Source: a virus
IMG/VR virus record: IMGVR_UViG_3300037247_001476
Span: 1-48,719 of that record
Length of the DNA: 48,719 nucleotides
Direction: 5' to 3' (one strand)
Under the pieces are notes generated by a model. The model saw only the letters and a list, made by a program, of their open reading frames with translations. It did not search any database and was not told the DNA's origin. The stretch's first letter is position 1. The number at the start of each line of letters is the position of its first letter. A program made the position numbers and the translations under genes. Positions 29,544-39,180 of the stretch are shown here, piece by piece.

Positions 29544-32500
29544 CGTCCCTCCAGAATGTCAAGCAGGACTTCGGCCTGCTGGGTCTTGCTGAGTTGGTAG
29601 AACTTCGGCGAAAGGATACCTCCGGACTGGATGACTTCACGCTTCTTGAGCTCGCGCTCCGCGGCGGCCTGCATTCTGGCGATCACATGAATTTTGGAGA
29701 GCCCGGCAAGCTCGAGCTCGTCACCCACCTCGTTCCACACGTTCTCGATAGACTGTTGCATCTGCCCAGCGTCCGCGCTGACAAGCCCCGCCATGAACCG
29801 CGGCATGTTGTTCTGGATCGACGAGCTCAGCTGTGCTCCCCGCCGCTGCACACGACCGGCCAAGTGTTCCGCATGTAGCATGCTCCCAGGCAAGCCGCGG
29901 GTGACGTCCACGTAGCCCACGAACGGGGCGTACTTCATCCACCGTTCTCCCGTGCTCCGGTCTCGTTGACCTGTGTTCGTGATAGCCTGGGCATCCGCAA
30001 GCGGGCGGAACGAAGTCATAATGTCTGTCGTGAACGTGTTTTCTGCCCGCTCACCCAGAGACTCGTACTTGCTCTTGTACGTCGTACCGAACACCCCTCG
30101 GATCCATGGCGCTGTCCAGTTGTTGAGCGCTTGCTTAGCATTGTCAAGAATCCGAACCGGCTCTCGAGCCAGCACCGATTCAGACCCATGCCCGAACGCG
30201 TACTGGTACATGTCCTGCGCCAACGTGTTCATCCCGAGCATACGTGACGCCTCACCAAAGGTATCCTCGAAGCTCACCACAAACGGGTTGCCGAACTCAT
30301 CCCTCATCCAAGGCAGAATCAAATGACTGCGACCAGCGATCAACGGGTGGCTGTTCCAAAGCCTTTCTTCCTCTTCTCGGGCGAACATCATGTTCCAGAT
30401 GACGGCAGGAGCCATGTAGAGTCCGTAGCGCGCGGCCTGCTTACCTGGGTGACGCACAAGCTGCCCAAGACTCCGCGCGAAGTTCCCCTTGACCCAGGTG
30501 TAGAAGGGAAACAACAGTCCGTTCAGAGCCACTCTCTCCCCGGGAGTGAGATGGTTGTAGTTGACCAACACCTCGCCCGTTTTGATGTGCGCGTCTTGTG
30601 CGGAAAGGTACTCGGCGTCGGGGTGACCCTGGAGCTCGTTGAATCGAGCGAACCTCTCCCGGAGGAAGTAGGCAGCGCGGAGAATGTTCTCCGAGTAATC
30701 GTCCACTCCCTTTGCCCACTTGAAATCGCCGCGCGCAGCCATGCTGATGGTTTCCAGCAACCGGTTACTTTCTGGCATAACCTTTTGGATCCACTGGCGC
30801 TCCGTTTCCGAGTCGCGGGCGAACTCGGCACCGCGGACCATCTCCTGCATAGTCCCGAAGTAGCGCATCTCCTCAAGCATGGACTTCTCGTAGTTTGTGA
30901 GCTTGGAATCATCCCCGGTGGTGTGGGCACGCACGATTCGATGCGCCTCGCGCAGCTGGCCGAGGCTCTCTCGGAGGGCTTTTGTTCCGTCACCCGTTTT
31001 GAAAAACAGCGCCGTCGTATCGCTTACGAGGTTGCGCGCCACACGGAATGGTGTTGCCAACCCTCCGATCCCTCGGAGTGCTGGTCCCTTGAACCATTTC
31101 CCTATGATTCGGTTGATCGAATTCAGCAAGGGAGACTTGTACCACCCGCTCGGAGTCCGAGCTTCGCGCAAGAACTCGTACGCCTTCTTGGTCACCAAGT
31201 AGCGGCCTCGGGCCGCATCGGGCCGAAAGAACCCACCGATCACCGCCTCCGGGATGATGGGAAGTCCAGTCTTTGCAGCTATGTCCGACATCACGCGTTG
31301 CGTCACGTGGTCTCGTTCAAGGGTTCGTTCCCCGACGCGGCCACCTTGCACGTCGATCACAATAAGCCCCCGATCGCGCTCCAAGTGCTCGTAGAGCTGG
31401 CCCCACTCTTCGTCGGACATCTGTTCCACGGTGGTAGGGTCAATTTCGATGCCCTCTTGCGCCAGTTCATCCACTAGCCGTTCCTGAATGCGCCAGCCGA
31501 CTTCGTTCGCGTAGTCGTGCCACGCGTTGTCGACGCGCACCCGCGTCAAGTAGTCGGTGAGTGCATCAAGCGAAATGTCGGGAAGCCGCTCGCTGCCCTT
31601 GCGCTGCTTCAAGTAGCCGCGAATCGGCTCGCGTACCGGCGGGCGCTGTGACCCGGGACCAAGGGCGTCAAAGATGTCGTTCCAGTCCTTGATCCGCCGC
31701 GGGAAGTAGTCCGGCAGTCTGTCCTCCGCCTTGACAAGCCCTCGGTGCGCCATCGACATCCACGCGTCATCCAGGATGCCACGCATGCGTTCGTACGCAG
31801 CAACCACGTGCAGCGACTGTCCCGACTCGAGCTCCTTGATCTTGGCTTGGATCGCTTCGATCGTGGTGCCGAAAGGGAGCTCGGACATCACCTCGATTGT
31901 CTCTCCATTGGGGAGACGCTTCTGGCGAACGTAATTGGCCTGCAGGTCGCGCAGCACCGCGTAGCGAATTGTGTCGTCGATCAACGTCCGTCGCCGCTCT
32001 GGCTTCAAGTCCGGATCGCTGAGCATCGGTTCGAACATCTCGGCGCGATCAACGCGCGTGCGTTCCGGCGCGCGGCGCACCTCGGCGCGCACCCGATCCG
32101 TCTGTGCCAACACCAAGGCCTCGTCCTGCTCCAGCTTGAGAAAGGCCCTCCGGTAGCCCAGCGTCTCCAGCCGCTTAGCAAGCTCCTCCCGGTACGCGTC
32201 GTCCTTGAAGAAGCGCCCCAACCGATCGGCGAAGGACCCTGCCGCCCTCTTGGCGCGCTGGTACATCTTCTGGGGCGTGTCCCGCGACCCGCCCTCCAGC
32301 ATCTTCTCCACGGCTTCGGTTCCACGTGGAACGGCACCAGCCTCAAGACGGCCCAGATCACCCATCTCCTGGGACGACGGGGCTCGAGACTCAGGCTCGA
32401 ATCGCTCGCTCTTCTGGCCCGGGAAGCCCCCGCCCTTTTCAGGAAAGGGCTCTGAGGGGCGATCACTGGGGGTGGGCTCCGGAGAGTCGAAGCCCGCCGC

Positions 32501-35422
32501 CCGGTCGAGTGCCCGGACCGACTGCATGTCGCGCGCCATCTCACCCACGCCGCGCCCGAAATACTCTTCGGCCCGGCGCAAGAAGGCATGGATCTCCCCC
32601 TGCTTGGGGAGCGGAGTTTGTCGACCCGGGAGGGAACCGCCGATTGGCCCTAGTTGCTCCCTGGCCCGCCTGTACTCGCCCTGCTGGCTCGGTGTGATCG
32701 GGACCATCTCCGGGTCCTCTCCGGCCCTCTCAGCGTAGTGGGCGCGAGCCTCCGCTTCGTGGCGTCCTTCTGCGGCCGGCCCGAAGGTACCCGTCTCCAT
32801 GTAGCCGGCCCAGCTGCGCTGGAGCTCCTGGGGGGTCAGGAACAAGACATCCATTCCCACCTCACGCCCGGCCGTCTTGATGAACTCGACGTAGGCCTCG
32901 TGCACGTCGCGCGCCGCCTCACGCTGCCCTCTCTCGAGACGCTTGCCCTGGAAGAAGCTCTTGAAGGCCCGCGCTACCTCCACCGGTTCCATACCACGCT
33001 CGGCTGCGACCCGTTTCGCCACGGCCGGCGCCAGAGTCTTCGTCCACCGCTCCCGGTGCTCACCGAGCTCTGCCACCTTGCCCAAGCTGACCGTGTCCGT
33101 AGGCTCCCCGGTCTTCTTGATCAAGTAGGCGCCCTCTGGTCCGACCACCAAATCCGGCACATCACCTCCGGACTTGAACAGGTACTGCCGAAGATCCGCG
33201 ATGCTCGGCGGGTCCCCGCCCGGGTGAGTGTGGGTGCTGAGCACGCGCCCCTCACGGACGGCAGCGTCGAACTCCTCCGGCCCCAACCGCTTCCTCAGCC
33301 TATCCATGGCCGGCTTGGGGTCAAACTCAGCAGCACCGCCCTTGCCCGGAATGACGATTGTCTGCTTCCCGACACGCGCGCTCACGACGCCAACCTCTGT
33401 CGGCTTCTTGCCAAGACGCCGTCGGGTCAACATCACCAAGCGGCCCATCAGATTCTCGGTGCCCTTCTGAACGTAGCCCTCCGGGCCAGGCTCGACCGTG
33501 CGCCCTGACTCCTGCATCTGCTGCTCGAGCTCGCCCTGCTGCCTCAGACGCCGCCCTGCCTCTCTGTAGCCCTCCCTGGCTTCCTGGGGGAGCACCTCGG
33601 ACAGATCCTCGGCCTGCGGACCGGTGACATCCTCCGGCTCGACGTCGTACTCAACCCGCGTCTCGTCCTGCTCTTTGCGACGGGTCGAAGCCGCCTCACG
33701 CTGCATCATTTGCTGCCGACCGAACATGGCGCGTTGCACCATGGAGCCGAGCACCATCTCCCCGACGTAGTTCAAGTAGTCCCGCCACCCCTCGTCGGTG
33801 GGGTCCTTCATCAGCGCCCACAGGGACTTGCCTTCGGGGCTCTGCGAGCCGAACAGCGGGAACGGGGTCTGGCCCGTGATCAGATCCCCGCCGAGGTAGA
33901 CCGACCCCTCCATCATCCCGCCGAGCGAGCGCGCCAGCCACGCCGGCATGTTCTTGCGCCGGAGGAAGACCTCGCCGCGCCCCGCCACACCGTCTGCCAC
34001 GCGCAAGATCGGCGCCATCACCGCGCCGTGCGTGAAGCTGTTCAAAAACCCTTGGTGGTGCCCGTACACCAGCATGTCGTGGGTGCCCAATGCACCGGAT
34101 GTCCCCAGCGTCTCCAGAGCCATGGTGCGCAGCTTGTTCGCTCGAGCGCTGTTGCTGCCGAACATCCACGCAGTCCCGCGGACCACGGCATCCCGGTTGG
34201 CCAGCCACTCGCCGCCCTTGGCGCCGGCCCCCATGACCTGCCCGCCGGTTGCGGTGAAGCCGCGGAAGCTCGCGACCCACGTAGCGATCGAATTGATCAT
34301 CCCCTGTGCCGTCAGATCGCCGAAGGACTCCTGCCGCCCGTGCGCTTCACGGAACGACGCCATGGACTCGATCACCTCTTCCTTGGTGAGTGCACCGACG
34401 ACCAGCCCCGCGATCTCCGGCATCGAGAACCGACCGCCCTCCAGCGGGATGACGTTGCCGTTCTCGTCCTGCGTGAAGAAGTTCGTCGGGACCCAGCTGG
34501 ACTCCTGCCCGGTCATTTGCTCTTCGATGAACGACGCCAACCGGGTTGTCCCGTCGTAGGCAGCCACACCGATCGATCCCGCGATTGCTGCCACGCCATC
34601 GAGAGCATTGTACGCGATCGATGCACCGCGACCGACGGGAGCGCTGATCCAGTCGGGGATGTAGTCCTGCAGGACGTCGGGAACGTACGCGTTGTACTCG
34701 ACGCCGGGATCTGTTCTGCCGAAGTAGCCGCGCAAGGACGGACCGACAGTGCGCGTGAGGATGTGTGCCAGCTTCGCCGTGCGGGGATGCGTGTAGATGT
34801 TGAAGTTGGGATCGATCGCTTTGGCTGCACGGTTGATCTCAGACAGCTCGTTGGTCAGCGAGGTGTAGAACGCGTCATCCACCATGAGCGGCTTGAGTGC
34901 CATGATGCGCGCGGTGCGCGTCGCTTCCGGATCGTTGGGATCCAGCTGCGAAAGAGGCTGCTCGTTGATGTCTCGGTACTGCTCGAGCAAGCCGTTCAGC
35001 GTTCCTTCCAACGCTGAAACACGCTCAGCAACCACCGGGTTGTTGACCATGAACTCAAGCTGGTTCAGCTTCTTGTCCATGACCACGGCCATCCGGTTCA
35101 TCACCAGTTCCGGATCAAGGCCTTCGGTACCACCCCACTCTTGCATCGGGTCGACGCCCGTCATGGTGGCGCTGACCCACTGCTTCAACATCTCATAGTT
35201 CTGCTCGCCGTACAGACGGGTAGCTCTCTCCGAGTCTCCTTGGCGGAGTGCTTCGGTGTGGCTTCGCCTCAGACGATCGAGCGTGTCACGGTGCTCTTGT
35301 TCGAGAGCGTCCGTGAGAACAGGAAGCTCAGCGTTAGCGTTTCCGGCGCTCGGCCTCTCTTCGCTCAGCGGGGGTGAGCCTGCGCTGGCGGACGGACCGA
35401 GTGACGGGCTTTCCGCTTGCAT
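29540..35422 (-). CDS. Giant ejection-type virion protein with JAMM-like metallopeptidase motif
   Basis: About 1960 residues, third in the 14-15-16-like order of T7-type ejection proteins. An N-terminal helical part has hydrophobic stretches near residue 270. A JAMM/MPN-type site follows: TEVGVV (E676), HTHP (H731, H733), S740 and D743, spaced as in RadC- and deubiquitinase-like peptidases. The C-terminal third (PDYFPRR, LLFPFYTWVKGNFARSL) resembles the large polyvalent proteins of other phages. Such proteins are carried in the head and enter the cell with the DNA. The start is ATG 35422 (weak ribosome site). TTG 35539 would add 39 residues overlapping the previous gene. Confidence 0.85.
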   Translation of the reverse strand: MQAESPSLGPSASAGSPPLSEERPSAGNANAELPVLTDALEQEHRDTLDRLRRSHTEALRQGDSERATRLYGEQNYEMLKQWVSATMTGVDPMQEWGGTEGLDPELVMNRMAVVMDKKLNQLEFMVNNPVVAERVSALEGTLNGLLEQYRDINEQPLSQLDPNDPEATRTARIMALKPLMVDDAFYTSLTNELSEINRAAKAIDPNFNIYTHPRTAKLAHILTRTVGPSLRGYFGRTDPGVEYNAYVPDVLQDYIPDWISAPVGRGASIAYNALDGVAAIAGSIGVAAYDGTTRLASFIEEQMTGQESSWVPTNFFTQDENGNVIPLEGGRFSMPEIAGLVVGALTKEEVIESMASFREAHGRQESFGDLTAQGMINSIATWVASFRGFTATGGQVMGAGAKGGEWLANRDAVVRGTAWMFGSNSARANKLRTMALETLGTSGALGTHDMLVYGHHQGFLNSFTHGAVMAPILRVADGVAGRGEVFLRRKNMPAWLARSLGGMMEGSVYLGGDLITGQTPFPLFGSQSPEGKSLWALMKDPTDEGWRDYLNYVGEMVLGSMVQRAMFGRQQMMQREAASTRRKEQDETRVEYDVEPEDVTGPQAEDLSEVLPQEAREGYREAGRRLRQQGELEQQMQESGRTVEPGPEGYVQKGTENLMGRLVMLTRRRLGKKPTEVGVVSARVGKQTIVIPGKGGAAEFDPKPAMDRLRKRLGPEEFDAAVREGRVLSTHTHPGGDPPSIADLRQYLFKSGGDVPDLVVGPEGAYLIKKTGEPTDTVSLGKVAELGEHRERWTKTLAPAVAKRVAAERGMEPVEVARAFKSFFQGKRLERGQREAARDVHEAYVEFIKTAGREVGMDVLFLTPQELQRSWAGYMETGTFGPAAEGRHEAEARAHYAERAGEDPEMVPITPSQQGEYRRAREQLGPIGGSLPGRQTPLPKQGEIHAFLRRAEEYFGRGVGEMARDMQSVRALDRAAGFDSPEPTPSDRPSEPFPEKGGGFPGQKSERFEPESRAPSSQEMGDLGRLEAGAVPRGTEAVEKMLEGGSRDTPQKMYQRAKRAAGSFADRLGRFFKDDAYREELAKRLETLGYRRAFLKLEQDEALVLAQTDRVRAEVRRAPERTRVDRAEMFEPMLSDPDLKPERRRTLIDDTIRYAVLRDLQANYVRQKRLPNGETIEVMSELPFGTTIEAIQAKIKELESGQSLHVVAAYERMRGILDDAWMSMAHRGLVKAEDRLPDYFPRRIKDWNDIFDALGPGSQRPPVREPIRGYLKQRKGSERLPDISLDALTDYLTRVRVDNAWHDYANEVGWRIQERLVDELAQEGIEIDPTTVEQMSDEEWGQLYEHLERDRGLIVIDVQGGRVGERTLERDHVTQRVMSDIAAKTGLPIIPEAVIGGFFRPDAARGRYLVTKKAYEFLREARTPSGWYKSPLLNSINRIIGKWFKGPALRGIGGLATPFRVARNLVSDTTALFFKTGDGTKALRESLGQLREAHRIVRAHTTGDDSKLTNYEKSMLEEMRYFGTMQEMVRGAEFARDSETERQWIQKVMPESNRLLETISMAARGDFKWAKGVDDYSENILRAAYFLRERFARFNELQGHPDAEYLSAQDAHIKTGEVLVNYNHLTPGERVALNGLLFPFYTWVKGNFARSLGQLVRHPGKQAARYGLYMAPAVIWNMMFAREEEERLWNSHPLIAGRSHLILPWMRDEFGNPFVVSFEDTFGEASRMLGMNTLAQDMYQYAFGHGSESVLAREPVRILDNAKQALNNWTAPWIRGVFGTTYKSKYESLGERAENTFTTDIMTSFRPLADAQAITNTGQRDRSTGERWMKYAPFVGYVDVTRGLPGSMLHAEHLAGRVQRRGAQLSSSIQNNMPRFMAGLVSADAGQMQQSIENVWNEVGDELELAGLSKIHVIARMQAAAERELKKREVIQSGGILSPKFYQLSKTQQAEVLLDILEGR

Positions 35423-36725
35423 CTCTACCGCGCCTGGTGTCGAGCTCGGAATCTGGGGTAGGGGTCCCTTCCCTTGAAGCTCGGGACCTTCCAACGGCTC
35501 CAGCGATGTCAAATGCTCCTCCCATGCCGGCGGCACCAAACTGCTGGCTCATCGGCCGGCTGTAGGTGTCGCCAGACTGTTCGTTTTCTGCTTGGGTCAT
35601 GCCTCCGCCCTGACCGCCACCGGTCACTGCGGGTTGTGCTCCACCCGTGTCAACTTGGCTCTGGTTAGATTCAAGCGTTGCGCCCAAAGCGGCACGCATC
35701 GCGTTGAGGCCTTCCATGTTCTGGAAGAGCTCCGCCGACATTCGGTTGAGCATCCGTTCGCGGCCTTCTACATCTCCGCCCCACATCTGCATTCCGCCCT
35801 TGGCGCTCTGCCCGGCTGCCTGCATGGCGCGCATCTGCCCCGTTACGATGTTGTTGAGGCTTCCCTTGGTGAGCGCACGGAAGTTCATGTACCGCTTCAT
35901 CACAGGCGTATCGAAGTCGATCGTCTTGACCAAGCCTGTCTTGGCGGCCAGGCCAATGATCTCCATGTCTTTCTCTGCCTGGAGAGACTGAATCATCCGG
36001 CCGTAGTCCTCTTCTGATCCCGACCCAGCGTTGATCCTCTCAACCGTTTTTGCGTACTCCGGATTGGACTGCATCAACATCTGCTGCAGCGGAGAATTGG
36101 TTGCCTCCCTCGCGTCAAGCTCCTTGAACTTCACACGATCAAGCCGGGCATCGATGCTCTTGATGCGCGCGTGCGCCTTGTCCTCGATCTTGGTCTGTGC
36201 TGTCTGATAATCCTGCTGCGACTTGAGGCGAGCTGTCTGGAGGAGACGAGTCTCCGCCATCCGGTTGGTGACCTGGTTCTCGTAGGCGATGTTTGTCTTC
36301 TTCGATTGGAGCTCTGTGGTTTGGGCAAACTGCTGCTTCTGCGCTTGAAACTTCTTCGTCTCCAAACCGAGCTTTGCATCGGCCCGCTGGTCCGCTTTCT
36401 GTGCAAGACCGCTTTGTGCCTTGATCGCTCCTGTCTGTGCAGACTCACGATCTTCTCGAGCCTGAGTTGGCCGGTAGATCTTCTTGTCGGGATCAAATTC
36501 CAACCCGCGATCGGCGGCCGTAAGAGCGGCACGCTTCTCTTCCTGCCCCTCTTGCTGGAGCATGCCTAGACCCTTGCCCAACATCTGTTGACCTTGGGCT
36601 TCCTGTTGTCTCAGACCCGCTTGCTCATGTGCAGTCCGTTGTGCCTCGGCCTCAAGCGGGGCTCGCGCTGACGAACTCAGCACACGCGCCGCAGCTCTAC
36701 TTCCTGGCTCTTTTCGTTGTGGCAT
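35334..36725 (-). CDS. Ejection-type protein, long coiled coil (gp15-like position)
   Basis: A 463-residue protein, mostly helical and rich in Gln, Ala and Lys, with long coiled-coil-like stretches (ETKKFQAQKQQFAQTTELQ, QDYQTAQTKIEDKAHARIKS). A Gly/Gln-rich segment near residue 365 precedes an Arg-rich C-terminus (TPAERREAERRKR). No catalytic motif is visible. Its place between a glycine-zipper protein and the giant protein matches the middle ejection protein of T7-like phages. The 3' end overlaps the giant gene by about 89 bases. Confidence 0.7.
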   Translation of the reverse strand: MPQRKEPGSRAAARVLSSSARAPLEAEAQRTAHEQAGLRQQEAQGQQMLGKGLGMLQQEGQEEKRAALTAADRGLEFDPDKKIYRPTQAREDRESAQTGAIKAQSGLAQKADQRADAKLGLETKKFQAQKQQFAQTTELQSKKTNIAYENQVTNRMAETRLLQTARLKSQQDYQTAQTKIEDKAHARIKSIDARLDRVKFKELDAREATNSPLQQMLMQSNPEYAKTVERINAGSGSEEDYGRMIQSLQAEKDMEIIGLAAKTGLVKTIDFDTPVMKRYMNFRALTKGSLNNIVTGQMRAMQAAGQSAKGGMQMWGGDVEGRERMLNRMSAELFQNMEGLNAMRAALGATLESNQSQVDTGGAQPAVTGGGQGGGMTQAENEQSGDTYSRPMSQQFGAAGMGGAFDIAGAVGRSRASREGTPTPDSELDTRRGRDASGKPVTRSVRQRRLTPAERREAERRKR

Positions 36726-36734
36726 TTCAGACTC

Positions 36735-37553
36735 CTAGAAAGCTCCTGATGACCCCGCTCCAGAACCAATCCCGTACCCCACAGCGGCACCCGCAGGACC
36801 CGCAATCACGAAGCCCACAACACCGCCGATGATTCCTCCAACCATTCCACTCTTCTTGGCCTTCTTGGCTTGCCGTCTCGCTTCTTGCTGAATCCTCTCG
36901 GCTCGCTGCAACTGCTCGCTCTGGATCATCAACGTGTAGTCGGCCTGCTGAAACTCTTGGTTGGCGTAGAGGCTAGCGAGGTTTTCGTACATCCCGCTTT
37001 GCATGGCCGCCAACGACCCACGCCCCCGCTGCCGCACCAAACCCATCCCCGCTGTCTGCGCTGCAACACCGCGCGCATGTGACTCCTGAGTCTGCCGATT
37101 GTAGATCGCATCGGAGATCATCTGCAGCTTCATCATCTCCTCTTCGTTTTTCGGCTGGTACGTGATGTTGCCGTACTCGTCGACCATCGATCCGCTGCCG
37201 ATCGGGAGGCCGTAGGAGCGCGCCAACTGCTGCGCCATGTTGTTGAGACTGCCTGCTCCACCGCCAGTACCAGGAGAGATGGACTGTGCCCCGGGCGCAG
37301 CCCGGCCGGTCTGCATTCCCATCTGCCCTTCCACGGCAGACAATCCCGCTCCCTGCGCGATGATTCCGCGTTGGTTCTGCAGGCGACGGGCCTGCAGCTG
37401 TTGCATCAGGCCGGTCTGCATTCCCGCCGGGGCCGCGCCCATTCCGCCGCCGCCAGGGGGAGGTGGAGCTCCGCCGCCAGAAGCAGGTGGCATTCCACCG
37501 CCAGGGGGAGGAGGTGTTCCACCGCCGCCAGGGGGTTGGTACTGAGTCGTCAT
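36735..37553 (-). CDS. Glycine-zipper ejection-type protein (gp14-like position)
   Basis: A 272-residue protein. The N-terminus is a Pro/Gly repeat region (PPGGGG and PPPPGGG units). The middle is helical, with QQADYTLMIQSEQLQRAERI. After AKKAKKSG the C-terminus is a glycine-zipper membrane segment, MVGGIIGGVVGFVIAGPAGA. Membrane-inserting glycine zippers are seen in proteins that form the DNA-ejection channel. The ATG at 37553 has GGAGGG nine bases upstream. It is first in the triad of ejection-type proteins. Confidence 0.72.
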   Translation of the reverse strand: MTTQYQPPGGGGTPPPPGGGMPPASGGGAPPPPGGGGMGAAPAGMQTGLMQQLQARRLQNQRGIIAQGAGLSAVEGQMGMQTGRAAPGAQSISPGTGGGAGSLNNMAQQLARSYGLPIGSGSMVDEYGNITYQPKNEEEMMKLQMISDAIYNRQTQESHARGVAAQTAGMGLVRQRGRGSLAAMQSGMYENLASLYANQEFQQADYTLMIQSEQLQRAERIQQEARRQAKKAKKSGMVGGIIGGVVGFVIAGPAGAAVGYGIGSGAGSSGAF

Positions 37554-37554
37554 G

Positions 37555-37770
37555 TTATTCACCCTCCGCAAGATCGATCAAGGTCATCGTAGCTGCAATC
37601 TGCTGTGCCTCCGTCGATCTAGGATTTCTGAGAATGGTTTCCGCACTTGTCAATGATCGTTGCTTCGGTCCAGGAACACTGATCCTGGATCGAATCTTTG
37701 CAAGAAGACGCGACTCGGTTCTCTCAAGATCCGCAAGGATCACAGACGCTCTGTCACTGACTCCACTCAT
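37555..37770 (-). CDS. Small helical late protein
   Basis: A 71-residue protein (MSGVSDRASVILADLERTES, then Arg/Lys-rich and a C-terminal helix IAATMTLIDLAEGE). Its ATG overlaps the upstream stop as ATGA and its stop lies one base from the next ATG. No family was recognised. Its place suggests a virion or assembly accessory. Confidence 0.65.
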   Translation of the reverse strand: MSGVSDRASVILADLERTESRLLAKIRSRISVPGPKQRSLTSAETILRNPRSTEAQQIAATMTLIDLAEGE

Positions 37771-38219
37771 CTCAATTCCACGTCAACAGCGAGACGAAGT
37801 CTCGGATTCACGATCGATGGTGCGAAAAGAAGTCTAGGTCGCCAGATCTGACACTTGTCCAGGAGAACGGAGATGTTGTCGCAAGCACAAAAAAGTTGTT
37901 CTGCGGGTATATCCGGCAAAATCAAAGAGTCATCTACGGTGAAGCTGTCTGGAGTGCATGCGCCAACAGGGGATCCTACCCCGAATTCAAGCGTGGCAAC
38001 GACTATGACACCCGTTGCGTGAGAAGCATGAAGAGAGAACCTGACGAGTCTGCACGCTCTCGGAGTCAGCAGCGGGAGAGTTGTTGTTGGAAGTGTGTTC
38101 TGGCGCAGGATCCCATCAGAGTTTGCGAACGTGCCGTTCTGGAAGATCGCAAAGTCCAACTGGAAGTTAGAGATGAGTGATTGCCGATTCTGAAACGGCG
38201 CGTTGCTCTGTCCGCTCAC
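37767..38219 (-). CDS. Late structural protein, function unknown
   Basis: A 150-residue protein with beta-rich segments (FQLDFAIFQNGTFANSDG, ATGVIVVATLEFGVG, LRLAVDVELR) and several Cys. I chose GTG 38219 because it overlaps the upstream stop as GTGA and has GGAGAGGG nine bases upstream. A longer reading to 38255 would overlap by 39 bases. It lies among tail and surface proteins, so a minor virion component is likely. Confidence 0.65.
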   Translation of the reverse strand: MSGQSNAPFQNRQSLISNFQLDFAIFQNGTFANSDGILRQNTLPTTTLPLLTPRACRLVRFSLHASHATGVIVVATLEFGVGSPVGACTPDSFTVDDSLILPDIPAEQLFCACDNISVLLDKCQIWRPRLLFAPSIVNPRLRLAVDVELR

Positions 38220-38992
38220 GGGTTTACCCTCTCCACGCGACCGAAAACATCGCATGTTGCTGTTGCCGTGACCGCTGTAACCACAAGCCCAGGATCGAGA
38301 GGCATGTCAATCACGATCGACACCGTCTCTGCAGCCGGGAGGAAGAACTCCAACGGGGTGCCACCACCAAACGTCAGGAACAACGCATCGTCAGCTGTGT
38401 TCGGGTTGCTGCAGAAGATCGTGATTCGATCCCGGATCACCGGGGCCGCTGGAACCGTGTGGATCGTTGTCGGGCCGGCTACCGGAATCGCGATCGGCGT
38501 TCCGTCAGCAGCACCGCCCGTGAGTACCTCCGTCGTGATGTTCTCGCCCATGGTGACGCGCAGCCTACCGAACGAATCGGTGCGAATGTTTGTGTAGGTC
38601 CCGTTCGCTTGCGGAACAGTCGAGGGGACGTCCGTCCTCACTGCGCCAGCAACGAACGCTGGATCCAAGCCTGTCGTTACGTTGCTGATTCGGACTACTG
38701 ATGTGACAGCGAGAGCACGGAAGCCAAGGATGCCGTCCACGACCACGGCTGCCGTAAGACCCGAAGCGTTGTCCGTGATCGTGACAGGAAGCGCATTCAC
38801 AACGCTGACATCTGCATTCCCATGCTGTGCATTCGCGTTGCAGTTGAGGAGATCATGGACTGGTTGCTCTACCAAAATCGGCCCAGTGCCAGCGGCAAGA
38901 ATCGCGTCAACCCAGAGCCGACGACCACGGACGTTCGCCACCTCTTGGTGATTGAACTCGTCAGTTACATAGATCCGCCCGCCTTGACCCAT
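38216..38992 (-). CDS. Beta-rich tail or surface protein
   Basis: A 258-residue protein starting MGQGGRIYVTDEFNHQEVAN, with many short beta strands rich in Val, Thr and Asn (VVDGILGFRALAVTSVVRIS, FLPAAETVSIVIDMPL). No enzyme motif is visible. The ATG overlaps the upstream stop by one base. It sits directly after the nozzle and a small helical gene, a common place for tail-tip or fibre-attachment proteins. Receptor binding is possible but not shown. Confidence 0.65.
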   Translation of the reverse strand: MGQGGRIYVTDEFNHQEVANVRGRRLWVDAILAAGTGPILVEQPVHDLLNCNANAQHGNADVSVVNALPVTITDNASGLTAAVVVDGILGFRALAVTSVVRISNVTTGLDPAFVAGAVRTDVPSTVPQANGTYTNIRTDSFGRLRVTMGENITTEVLTGGAADGTPIAIPVAGPTTIHTVPAAPVIRDRITIFCSNPNTADDALFLTFGGGTPLEFFLPAAETVSIVIDMPLDPGLVVTAVTATATCDVFGRVERVNP

Positions 38993-39180
38993 CAGATAGG
39001 ATTCTCCAAATCCAAGAGACGATCTTCGATGTCTCGAAGGTCCGTACACAGCGCATCATGCAAGCGACGTAGATACGCCTCCACTTCTTGACGAATGATC
39101 TCGATGTCATCACCCTGCGAAGCAGGCTGGGGCGTCGCTGAACCAGAGAACAGCGGAAGATCACAAGTGGTCGTGCTCAT
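38992..39180 (-). CDS. Small helical protein between nozzle and surface protein
   Basis: A 62-residue protein whose second half is an acidic amphipathic helix (DDIEIIRQEVEAYLRRLHDA, CTDLRDIEDRLLDLENP). The ATG overlaps the nozzle stop as ATGA. A trimeric or dimeric coiled-coil connector or chaperone is plausible. No family was recognised. Confidence 0.65.
   Translation of the reverse strand: MSTTTCDLPLFSGSATPQPASQGDDIEIIRQEVEAYLRRLHDALCTDLRDIEDRLLDLENPI

Noticed and set aside
33710-35017. Open frame of 435 codons on the + strand
   Set aside because: Antisense to the giant ejection protein, rich in His/Arg/Val, with no recognisable domain.
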